This document shows, piece after piece, positions 1 through 6,129 of a DNA stretch of 15,155 nt (position 1 is its first letter; each line of letters begins with the position of its first letter). Source of the DNA: TMED27 sp964351195 (GTDB taxonomy: Bacteria; Pseudomonadota; Alphaproteobacteria; Micavibrionales; Micavibrionaceae); contig CAYGNI010000046.1 in NCBI GenBank assembly GCA_964351195.1, positions 1-15,155 on the forward strand. The letters run 5' to 3'. The notes beneath the pieces were generated by a model. That model was not told where the DNA came from and ran no database searches. It saw only the letters and a list, made by a program, of their open reading frames with translations. Made by a program: the position numbers and the translations under genes.

Positions 1-652
1 CGATCTGGAAATATTTATCAAAGCCCGACATCATCAAAAGCTGTTTGAATTGCTGGGGGGCTTGGGGGAGGGCATAGAATTTACCCGGGTGCAGGCGTGA
101 GGGCACGAGGTAGTCGCGCGCGCCTTCGGGCGAGCTTGCGGTCAGGATTGGGGTTTGGAATTCCTGGAAGCCTTTGTCCCACATTTGCGTGCGCAGGGAT
201 TTCACCACGTTGTTGCGCAGGCGGATGTTCTTTTGCATTTTCTCACGGCGGAGATCAATGTAGCGGTATTTGAGGCGGATATCCTCGCCCGCGCCATCGT
301 CTTCGGCGACTTGAAACGGGATCACGTCTGCGGCGGATTGGAGCTCGGCTTGCTCGATCGTGACTTCGATCTCGCCAGTGTCCATTTTCGGGTTCACGGT
401 TTCGGGCGTGCGGGCGGTGACTTTGCCGGTGATGGTCACGACGCTCTCGTTGCGCCAATTTTCGATAGTAGCAAGCAAAGGCGAGCCTTCCTCAACCACG
501 CATTGGGTGAGGCCAAATGTATCGCGTAGATCAATGAACAAAACGCCGCCGTGATCGCGGACTTTATGAATCCAGCCCGAGAGTTTGACGGTTTCGCCAA
601 CATTGGCGGCGCGGAGCTCTGAGCATTTATGTGTTCTGTATGCGTGTGTCAT
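1..652 (-). CDS. aspS: Aspartyl-tRNA synthetase, N-terminal part (3' end outside window)
   Basis: Reverse-strand translation from the ATG at 652-650 gives a protein beginning MTHAYRTHKCSELRAANVG, followed by a typical bacterial AspRS anticodon-binding OB fold (LSGWIHKVRDHGG, then VLFIDLRD). Next come the RYIDLRR helix at about residues 132-138 and the start of the class II catalytic core (FQEFQTPILT, then SPEGARDYLVPSR and LPQAPQQFKQLLM). The enzyme charges tRNA-Asp with aspartate in the cytoplasm. Only about 217 residues are present, so class II motifs 2 and 3 and the bacterial GAD insertion lie beyond position 1. The start is supported by a GAAGG Shine-Dalgarno about 7 nt upstream and by similarity to alphaproteobacterial AspRS N-termini. 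It is divergent from rnd, with a 112-bp intergenic region that contains an inverted repeat. Whether it also charges tRNA-Asn cannot be judged here. Confidence 0.96.
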   Translation of the reverse strand, partial: MTHAYRTHKCSELRAANVGETVKLSGWIHKVRDHGGVLFIDLRDTFGLTQCVVEEGSPLLATIENWRNESVVTITGKVTARTPETVNPKMDTGEIEVTIEQAELQSAADVIPFQVAEDDGAGEDIRLKYRYIDLRREKMQKNIRLRNNVVKSLRTQMWDKGFQEFQTPILTASSPEGARDYLVPSRLHPGKFYALPQAPQQFKQLLMMSGFDKYFQI

Positions 653-697
653 TCAATTGCCTTCGTTAAATTGCATAAGAGTTTTAACCATGCGGCG

Positions 698-750
698 GCC
701 AAGACGCAAAGAAAAAATAAAAAGAATCCTTGGCGAGCGTGCGTCTTAGC
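698..750. repeat. Inverted repeat in the aspS/rnd divergent intergenic region
   Basis: GCCAAGACGCA at 698-708 faces TGCGTCTTAGC at 740-750, pairing 10 of 11 positions around a 31-nt A-rich loop. A second, competing partner for the left arm is CTTGGC at 729-734, which pairs perfectly with GCCAAG at 698-703. Weaker outer complementarity (GTTTTAACC at 681-689 against GGTAAAC at 751-757, with a bulge) would enlarge the element to about 681-757. It fills most of the space between two divergent genes, so their promoters must lie in or beside it. It resembles dispersed intergenic palindromes carrying AAGACGCAAAG words that I recall from many bacterial genomes. That family membership is recollection, not something shown here. 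Confidence 0.6.
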
Positions 751-764
751 GGTAAACCATTTCA

Positions 765-1922
765 ATGCTTATTACCGAACAAAGTGCTTTGAAAGAGTTT
801 TGTGCATCCCTTAAAGGGTGCGAATTTATCACCGTCGATACAGAGTTTCTGCGGGAAAAGACGTATTACCCCAAATTATGCCTGATCCAGATTGGGGACC
901 CGGAAGGGCGGGCGGCGGCGATTGACCCTATTGATACGGATCTGGATTTGGCCCCTGTGTTTGATTTGCTGTTTGATGAGGGGATTTTGAAGATTTTCCA
1001 CGCGGCGCGGCAGGATTTGGAGATTTTCTTCAATCTGACCGGGAAGGTTGTGCATCCGTTTTTCGATACGCAGATTGCGGCGATGGTGTGCGGGTATGGC
1101 GATTCGATTGGGTATGAGGCGTTGGTTAACAATATCACTGGCGGGAGCCTGGATAAGAGCGTGCAATATACGAATTGGGCGCACAGGCCTTTGAGCAAGA
1201 AGCAGATTGATTATGCGCTTGGGGATGTGACGCATCTGGTAAAGATATATCAGCACCTTGCGGCGGAGCTAGAGAAGCGCGGGCGCGTAAGCTGGGTCTT
1301 TGAGGAAGAAGCGATTTTGGAAGACCCGGCGACGTATGATGTTGATCACGATGCGATGTGGACCAAGATTAAGGTAAAATCACCCAAGCCCAAGACGCTG
1401 GCGGTTTTGCGGGCGCTGGCGGCGTGGCGGGAGAAGCGCGCGCAGGATAAGGACATACCGCGGAGCTGGGTGATGCGTGATGAGACGCTGGCGGATATGG
1501 CCGCGCAGATGCCCGGGGATGTGAAGGGATTGAAGAAAATCCGAAACATGTCGGGTGAGCTGGCCGAAGGGCATGTTGGTAAGGCGCTGTTGAAGATTAT
1601 TGGCGAGGCGCAGGAAACGAGTTCCGATGAATGGCCGAATAAACGTAAGCGTGTGCCTTTGTCCGCGAGTGCGAGTGCGCGCGTGGAGATGCTCAAACTT
1701 TTGCTGAAGCTGCAATCGGCGGAACATGGCGTGGCCAGCAAATTGATTGCGTCTGCGGATGATTTAGAAGCGCTGGCGCAGGATGAGAACGCCGATGTTG
1801 CGGCGACCAAAGGATGGCGCGCGAAAGTCTTTGGCGATGAGGCCAAAGAGATGATTAACGGGCGATTGGCAATTGGGATTAAGAAGAATAAAATCGCGAA
1901 ATTCCGCATGGATGGGAATTAG
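765..1922 (+). CDS. rnd: Ribonuclease D
   Basis: A 385-residue DEDDy 3'-5' exoribonuclease that trims tRNA 3' ends and other small RNAs in the cytoplasm. All catalytic motifs are visible: Exo I DTEF with D25 and E27, Exo II HAARQDLE with D84, and Exo III Y150-x3-D154 (YALGD). The Tyr marks the DEDDy subtype. An HRDC nucleic-acid-binding domain follows at about 205-285 (LAVLRALAAWREKRAQ, then IPRSWVMRDETLADMA). A second helical region at about 300-380 matches the C-terminal HRDC-like domain of the family. Length is normal. The ATG gives the usual family start (short beta strand, then VTVDTEF-like motif), but no clear Shine-Dalgarno precedes it. It is divergent from aspS and 3 bp upstream of the SixA-like gene, so the two are probably co-transcribed. 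Rnd next to aspS is an arrangement I recall from alphaproteobacteria. Confidence 0.95.
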   Translation: MLITEQSALKEFCASLKGCEFITVDTEFLREKTYYPKLCLIQIGDPEGRAAAIDPIDTDLDLAPVFDLLFDEGILKIFHAARQDLEIFFNLTGKVVHPFFDTQIAAMVCGYGDSIGYEALVNNITGGSLDKSVQYTNWAHRPLSKKQIDYALGDVTHLVKIYQHLAAELEKRGRVSWVFEEEAILEDPATYDVDHDAMWTKIKVKSPKPKTLAVLRALAAWREKRAQDKDIPRSWVMRDETLADMAAQMPGDVKGLKKIRNMSGELAEGHVGKALLKIIGEAQETSSDEWPNKRKRVPLSASASARVEMLKLLLKLQSAEHGVASKLIASADDLEALAQDENADVAATKGWRAKVFGDEAKEMINGRLAIGIKKNKIAKFRMDGN

Positions 1923-1925
1923 GTC

Positions 1926-2465
1926 ATGAAGACGTTAATGATATTACGGCATGCACAGGCGTTATCGACACCGGTGGGCGGGACGGATAAGACCCGCACA
2001 TTGTCGCCGCAGGGAAAGGCCGATGCGCGGGCGCTCGGGAAAACCATGGCGCAGCAGGATATGGTTCCCGGTTTGGTTTTGTGCTCGCCCGCGACGCGCA
2101 CGCGTGAGACGCTGGACTGCGTTTTGGAGAGTATTGAGGGCGTGAAGAGCGAATTCCCCGAGGGATTTTATAATGCGAACGCGGATACGTATTTGCACGG
2201 TGTTCATGCGTGTGATGACAGTGTGGAAACGCTGTTGTTGGTTGGGCATAACCCCGGGGTTCAGGAATTGGCGACGCGGCTGGTGAATGAAGACAGCCCT
2301 GCCCTGCTCAGCCGATTGGCGGGCGGATATGCGCCCGCGACGCTCAGCGTTTTGGAATGCGATGTTGAATCGTGGGAGGAGATCCAGTTTTATCAGAACC
2401 GGTTGATGGTGATTTTGGAGTCTACGGAATATAATGGGCCGGAGCGACCTACGCGTTGGATGTAA
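1926..2465 (+). CDS. SixA-like phosphohistidine phosphatase (histidine phosphatase superfamily)
   Basis: A 179-residue small histidine phosphatase. The RHA signature (R8, catalytic H9) opens the protein. TLSPQGKADARALG at 25-38 and CSPATRTRET at 53-62 supply the phosphate-pocket arginines, and LLLVGHNPG at 103-111 carries the second catalytic histidine, H108. These are the marks of the SixA subgroup, whose E. coli member removes phosphate from histidine on HPt domains and on the nitrogen phosphotransferase protein. The substrate here is unknown. The protein is somewhat longer than E. coli SixA, with a C-terminal tail ending GPERPTRWM. It starts 3 bp after the rnd stop, so it likely shares that transcript. 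A hairpin with a T-rich tail lies 10 bp after its stop. Assignment to the superfamily is firm; the SixA function is inferred. Confidence 0.85.
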   Translation: MKTLMILRHAQALSTPVGGTDKTRTLSPQGKADARALGKTMAQQDMVPGLVLCSPATRTRETLDCVLESIEGVKSEFPEGFYNANADTYLHGVHACDDSVETLLLVGHNPGVQELATRLVNEDSPALLSRLAGGYAPATLSVLECDVESWEEIQFYQNRLMVILESTEYNGPERPTRWM

Positions 2466-2475
2466 TTTTTTTTAC

Positions 2476-2502
2476 GAAACGCCTTAGGCGTTTCTAGTTT
2501 TT
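2476..2502 (+). terminator. Probable intrinsic terminator of rnd-sixA
   Basis: GAAACGCC at 2476-2483 and GGCGTTTC at 2487-2494 form a perfect 8-bp stem with a TTA loop, followed by TAGTTTTT. It begins 10 bp after the SixA-like stop codon and points the right way for that operon. It is not a good terminator in the opposite direction, because the upstream side is also T-rich rather than A-rich on this strand. Confidence 0.7.
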
Positions 2503-2516
2503 CGCGCTATCGCGCG
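2503..2516. repeat. Short GC hairpin in the sixA/hda junction
   Basis: CGCGC at 2503-2507 pairs with GCGCG at 2512-2516 around a TATC loop. It follows directly after the terminator tract. It is short and could be chance in isolation, but it sits between two clearer palindromes. Confidence 0.4.
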
Positions 2517-2536
2517 CCTCACACTTGTTCGGTACA

Positions 2537-2561
2537 ATTTTAAATGCGGTGCATTTAAAAT
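2537..2561. repeat. Perfect 11-bp inverted repeat in the sixA/hda junction
   Basis: ATTTTAAATGC at 2537-2547 and GCATTTAAAAT at 2551-2561 are perfectly complementary around a GGT loop. There is no immediate T tract on either strand, so this is not a standard terminator. T-rich sequence appears some 20 nt later on the + strand. It lies between convergent genes and may help separate their transcripts, or may be a dispersed palindromic repeat. Confidence 0.6.
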
Positions 2562-2645
2562 CACTGTTCTTTCATATATTTGTGTTTTTTATTTTCTTGG
2601 CCAAAATGAAATTTTGTTCGTCTATGCTCAGAATCCTCAGAGATC

Positions 2646-3335
2646 TTAGTCGGTGTGCGCCTTTATCAGGACGTCTCGGATCAGAGGGATGGAGATGGCG
2701 CGTTTTTTGGAGAGGGCCAAAGCATCTGCTTTTTCTACAATGTCTCTTGCAGCAACAAAAGAGCGCTCCATGCGGGGGATGATATAGTTTAAAACTTCCT
2801 CGCTTATGCTGAGCTGACGATCGGCAAACATTTTTACAATCACATTTCGCAACAATGTTTCGTCTGGCGACATTATGTTGGTGCATGGCGCTGCGCGCAG
2901 TCGGGAGGCCAAATCGAGGATAGCGAAATCGAGATGAGAAGGCGCAGCGCGCGAGGTTAGTAGCATGGTGCGACCCTCTTCTTTGAACATGTTGTATAGG
3001 TGAAAGAGCGGCTCTTCGGCTTCGCGCGTGCCGATCCAAGGATCAACACCATCGATCAGAATGACCTTACCGGCGGCGGCGATTTTATCTGCGCTGTAGG
3101 AGAGGAGCATTTCGGGCTTTATCGGCTCGGCGCCGGTGCGTTCGCGCCAGACAGCGGCGAGGTGCGTTTTTCCGGATGCGGCGGGGCCGTTCAACACCAG
3201 CACGGGGGCGGGCCAATTGGGCCACCGGTCGATCCAGTCAACGGCGCTTTGGTTGCTTTCGCCGATCATGAAATCTTCACGGCCATGCGCCGGGAGCATG
3301 GGGAGGTCGAAAGGAATCTGTTCCGCGTTGTGCAT
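2646..3335 (-). CDS. hda: DnaA-related regulator of replication initiation (Hda/HdaA family)
   Basis: A 229-residue AAA+ protein related to DnaA domain III but lacking the DNA-binding domain IV, which is the Hda design. Hda bound to the sliding clamp stimulates ATP hydrolysis by DnaA and so prevents re-initiation. The N-terminus carries QIPFDLP at residues 6-12, a good match to the clamp-binding motif of Hda proteins. Walker A is GPAASGKT at 50-57, Walker B is VILIDGVD at 91-98, the sensor I strand is LLTSR at 125-129, and DLASRLRA at 141-148 contains the box VII arginine finger (R145). The C-terminal helices (IIPRMERSFVAARDIV) form the lid region. It lies downstream of the PerM gene on the same strand, but 285 bp away and separated by an inverted-repeat element, so it may have its own promoter. 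No strong ribosome binding site is visible. Confidence 0.9.
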   Translation of the reverse strand: MHNAEQIPFDLPMLPAHGREDFMIGESNQSAVDWIDRWPNWPAPVLVLNGPAASGKTHLAAVWRERTGAEPIKPEMLLSYSADKIAAAGKVILIDGVDPWIGTREAEEPLFHLYNMFKEEGRTMLLTSRAAPSHLDFAILDLASRLRAAPCTNIMSPDETLLRNVIVKMFADRQLSISEEVLNYIIPRMERSFVAARDIVEKADALALSKKRAISIPLIRDVLIKAHTD

Positions 3336-3356
3336 GGGATTCTTTTACCGCGATGA

Positions 3357-3369
3357 GCGCTTTGAGCGC
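3357..3369. repeat. Short palindrome upstream of hda
   Basis: GCGCT at 3357-3361 pairs with AGCGC at 3365-3369 around a TTG loop. It starts 21 bp upstream of the hda start codon on the strand hda is read from. It could be a small leader hairpin or chance. Confidence 0.3.
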
Positions 3370-3442
3370 AACGCGTTTTTTATTATTAACACCATCCGTC
3401 TTCGCTCTTCTAGCTTCGCCGGATAAGAGGCACCAAGATATT

Positions 3443-3601
3443 TTTTAAACACGGAGTTCACGGAGTACACGGAGGCGATTTTCTTCCCGCGCCGTTAGGC
3501 GCAATAATGTAACTTGGGACAAAGGCAAAATAAGCTATTGCCTGCGGCGCTTTAGGTTTTGTGAGATATCTCCGTGTTCTTCGTGTGCTCCGTGTTTAAA
3601 A
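3443..3601. repeat. 159-bp element bounded by 32-bp inverted CACGGAG repeats
   Basis: The left arm (3443-3474) and right arm (3570-3601) match at 28 of 32 positions when one is reverse-complemented. Each arm is built from TTTTAAA followed by three spaced ACGGAG-like units (ACACGGAG, then CACGGAG or CACGAAG, then ACACGGAG). The 95-bp core holds smaller palindromes: GCGCC GTTA GGCGC at 3489-3502, and AGGCAA at 3523-3528 facing TTGCCT at 3538-3543. There is no open reading frame of note inside. The element fills the gap between the PerM stop and hda. CACGGAG-unit repeats of this kind are, to my recollection, common dispersed intergenic sequences in several phyla. No target-site duplication was obvious to me. 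Confidence 0.75.
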
Positions 3602-3620
3602 TTTTTCTGAAGTGCTGAGA

Positions 3621-4703
3621 TTATTTTTTGGCCGCTGGTTTGGGCTTGGGCTTACCTTTATAGAGCGGGCTAGATTTGTACTGCGCGATGGCAAAGCTCA
3701 AGAGCACGCCAACGATCGCCGCGACGGGCACGGCGATGAGCATCCCCAGAATACCAAAGAGTGCCCCGCCAGCCAGCAATGCGAAGAAGATCCAGAGCGG
3801 GTGGAGACCGACGCCGTCACCGACGATTTTTGGCGTCAGTATATTGCCTTCAATTAATTGGCCGACCACAAAGATGCCGCCGATGATGGCGACGTAGCTA
3901 AGCTCACCGGATTGGAACCAGGCTACCGCGACGGAGACGATCAGGCCAAGGGTCGAGCCGACCATCGGGATAATAGAAAGGAAGCCTGCGGTGAGGCCAA
4001 TCAGGAAGCCGTATTTTAATCCGGCAATTGTCAGAGCGATTGCATAGGCCACACCGAGAATGAAGGCGACGCTGATTTGGCCGCGCACGAAGCCGGAGAT
4101 TTTGGTGTCGATTTGTTTCAGCAAATCTTTGATGGTGTTTTTATGATCGCGCGGCAATAAATCCTCCACAAATGCGGTGATGTGATCCCATTCCTTCATG
4201 ACGAAATACGCCACAATCGGCATCACTGTAAAGACAAAGAAGACATCAAAGAGGGCTTGGCCGCCCGAAGCCAGGCCGCCGAGTATTTTTTTGACGACAT
4301 CGAGCGTTGTGCCGGCGTTGTCTTTGAGCAAGGTTTTGATGTCGATGTCAGCTTCGATATTAAGGGCCGTCATAACTTGCTGAGAGATGGGTTGCAGCAT
4401 GGTCCAGAGGGAATCGATGTAGCCGGGCGTGTCTTGCGCGAGCTGTATGGATTGGCGATATAGAACGGGCGCGGCCAGTGAGACCAGCACGACCACAAAA
4501 AGCAGGAAACTCAGCAATATGATCAGCGCAGCAGGGCCGCGGGCGATTTTGACTTTGCGGAATTTGTGGACGAGGGGGTTTAAGAGATACGCCACGGCGA
4601 GGCCCAGAACGAAGGGTAGTAATACGGATTTAAAAATGTAAACAAAGCCCAGGAACCCGGCGAAGGCCATAAGCCAAAAAAGAAGTTGGTTTCGTGCGGT
4701 CAT
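3621..4703 (-). CDS. AI-2E family transporter / PerM-type permease
   Basis: A 360-residue polytopic inner-membrane protein of the PerM/YhhT (DUF20) family. There are two N-terminal membrane segments at about 8-42, one at about 58-82, then a long soluble stretch at about 83-150. Further hydrophobic helices cover about 155-172, 212-250, 255-265, 273-292 and 305-345. The family signature is clear near the end (VGQLIEGNILTPKIVGDGVG at about 282-301, then a GALFGILGMLIAVPVAAIVG helix). The tail is strongly basic (KGKPKPKPAAKK). Members are described as exporters of autoinducer-2 or as ion-coupled transporters; the substrate here is unknown. The start has an AAAAGG Shine-Dalgarno overlapping the stop of the upstream DUF2066 gene 13 bp away, so the two are probably co-transcribed and perhaps translationally coupled. 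Confidence 0.92.
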   Translation of the reverse strand: MTARNQLLFWLMAFAGFLGFVYIFKSVLLPFVLGLAVAYLLNPLVHKFRKVKIARGPAALIILLSFLLFVVVLVSLAAPVLYRQSIQLAQDTPGYIDSLWTMLQPISQQVMTALNIEADIDIKTLLKDNAGTTLDVVKKILGGLASGGQALFDVFFVFTVMPIVAYFVMKEWDHITAFVEDLLPRDHKNTIKDLLKQIDTKISGFVRGQISVAFILGVAYAIALTIAGLKYGFLIGLTAGFLSIIPMVGSTLGLIVSVAVAWFQSGELSYVAIIGGIFVVGQLIEGNILTPKIVGDGVGLHPLWIFFALLAGGALFGILGMLIAVPVAAIVGVLLSFAIAQYKSSPLYKGKPKPKPAAKK

Positions 4704-4716
4704 ACGTTGCGGCCTT

Positions 4717-6051
4717 TTAGAATTCTTGTTGATAGGTTTCGGGTTGCCCCTGATCCGCTAGCGGGGGTTGCGATGCGGAAGACGGGCGCCATGCGGGGGT
4801 GTATTGCGGGGTTTGCGGGCGAGGAGGCTCGCCGCTTTCGGGCGTGATGTCCGGCACCGTTTGTGATGGCGCTGTTTCGGGGAGCGGACCAGTGCGGTTT
4901 GTCAGGATGTTCATGCGTCCACCGGTCGAGGACATGCCTTGCTGGAGCATGAGGCCGGCCTGGCCCAATGTCAAAGCGAGGCGGGATTCATCACCTTGGT
5001 AGAAGAGGTCCACAACAGCCTGTCGCGGGCTGAGGGCGCGCAGGACGACATCGTTGATGCCGGGAATGCGTTTGAGATCGGATTGGATGGAGATCCATTC
5101 TTCCAATGAGCTGATCGGAATGGAGACTTCGATGGAGCTGTTTTGGGTGCTGCGCAAAGAGGTTCTGGCTTTCCAGTCCTGCTGCAGAGCTTTGTGCACG
5201 GCGATGACGGCGGAATCATAAAGCTGCGCTTTGGTCTGCACCCCGTTGGCGGGAATGGTGAATTGCTGAGTGAGTTCGGGGGCGGCGCGGTCTGTGCGGT
5301 ATATCTCGACGCTGAGGGCGCCTTTGGCGATGTCGTCGTCATTCGTGATGGCGGCGAGATCTGGGTCGGGGCGAGCGATGGTGATGACGGCTTCGGCGGA
5401 GTCATAGCGCTCTGTGAGATTTTGCAGGGATGCCGGATTGTAGCTTAAAGCTTCATTGTCTCTAATATCGCGCACATCGGTTAAGTCGCCCAAGGGCAGT
5501 TCCAGCGGGACTATACCGGCTAGTGCGCCGGGGCTTCCGGCTCTGTTCCAGGCGAGGCGCCAATCATTGAACGGTGACCACAGAGTTGTTTGACCGTCCT
5601 GTGATAGGAACGGCAGGACAAGCATGCTTTTGCTGGAGACATCGGAAAAGGTCATTCCGGAGCGAGAGAAATATTGCCGCACGGCCTGATCCTTAAACCG
5701 GAAGGTATAGGTGCCGACGTAGCGCACAGCGGAGAGCTGTTCATTGGTGATTTCAAAGTCCTGGATCATGGTGGAAATCGTCATCGGTTCGGGGATGGGG
5801 GTGGTGGCGATTTCGTTCTCTGGCAGCATGCGTGCGGCCAATTCTTCGAAGGCTTTGATTTGAGCTTGTTCAAAGGCCTGTTCCCGCGCGGCGATTGCGT
5901 TTTCGGCCGTGACGTCGACCGAGACACCTTCGATGGTAAACACAGGGTCGGCGGCGCGGGAGGGCATGACGTTGAAAGCTGCACAGAAAATCAATAAAGC
6001 TGCGCAAAGCACTATACGAACTTTGAGAAAATGCTTATAGAGTATGGTCAT
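4717..6051 (-). CDS. DUF2066 domain-containing exported protein
   Basis: Reading from the ATG at 6051-6049 gives 444 residues. The first 33 form a signal peptide: basic start, hydrophobic core VRIVLCAALLIFCAAF, then a likely cleavage after PSRA. The open frame runs further upstream, but that extension is rich in His/Arg/Asn, runs into purM, and would bury the signal peptide, so I reject it. The mature protein begins with a DUF2066-type segment (FTIEGVSVDVTAENAIAARE, then QAQIKAFEELAARM). It continues through a mixed alpha/beta region (VRYVGTYTFRFKDQAVRQYF; SMLVLPFLSQDGQTTLWSPF). It ends in a Pro/Gln/Ser-rich, probably disordered tail after about residue 375. The function of the family is unknown to me; an envelope role is inferred from export and the permease partner. 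No good ribosome binding site is visible. It is divergent from purM. Confidence 0.82.
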   Translation of the reverse strand: MTILYKHFLKVRIVLCAALLIFCAAFNVMPSRAADPVFTIEGVSVDVTAENAIAAREQAFEQAQIKAFEELAARMLPENEIATTPIPEPMTISTMIQDFEITNEQLSAVRYVGTYTFRFKDQAVRQYFSRSGMTFSDVSSKSMLVLPFLSQDGQTTLWSPFNDWRLAWNRAGSPGALAGIVPLELPLGDLTDVRDIRDNEALSYNPASLQNLTERYDSAEAVITIARPDPDLAAITNDDDIAKGALSVEIYRTDRAAPELTQQFTIPANGVQTKAQLYDSAVIAVHKALQQDWKARTSLRSTQNSSIEVSIPISSLEEWISIQSDLKRIPGINDVVLRALSPRQAVVDLFYQGDESRLALTLGQAGLMLQQGMSSTGGRMNILTNRTGPLPETAPSQTVPDITPESGEPPRPQTPQYTPAWRPSSASQPPLADQGQPETYQQEF

Positions 6052-6063
6052 GCGAATAAACCT

Positions 6064-6104
6064 TTGGTATCTGGATTGGCAGATCATAACGCCCCAGATA
6101 CCAA
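6064..6104. promoter_or_regulatory. 11-bp perfect inverted repeat in the divergent DUF2066/purM control region
   Basis: TTGGTATCTGG at 6064-6074 and CCAGATACCAA at 6094-6104 are exactly complementary, separated by 19 nt. They lie in the 78 bp between the two divergent start codons. A competing stem exists: ATCTG at 6069-6073 can pair with CAGAT at 6080-6084 instead of with the CAGAT inside the right arm. On DNA this could be a dimeric operator serving both genes. In the purM leader it could be a switchable hairpin ending about 25 nt before the purM start. A TATGAT box (6082-6087, minus strand) within the spacer could serve the DUF2066 gene. Promoter assignments are weak. Confidence 0.5.
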
Positions 6105-6129
6105 GATGCAAAGTGAAAGCCTGAAAACG

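Noticed and set aside
155..529. Open frame on the + strand opposite aspS
   Set aside because: The minus strand encodes conserved AspRS motifs across the same stretch; this is an antisense shadow.
684..691. TTAACCAT, an exact match to the short CtrA-type cell-cycle regulator site
   Set aside because: It is an 8-bp match with no second half site, and it sits at the edge of a repeat element that could carry it by chance. Not enough to call an operator.
2525..2782. 85-residue + strand open frame overlapping the end of hda
   Set aside because: It starts inside a palindrome, is Phe/Leu/Cys-rich from AT-rich spacer sequence, and overlaps hda codons antisense.
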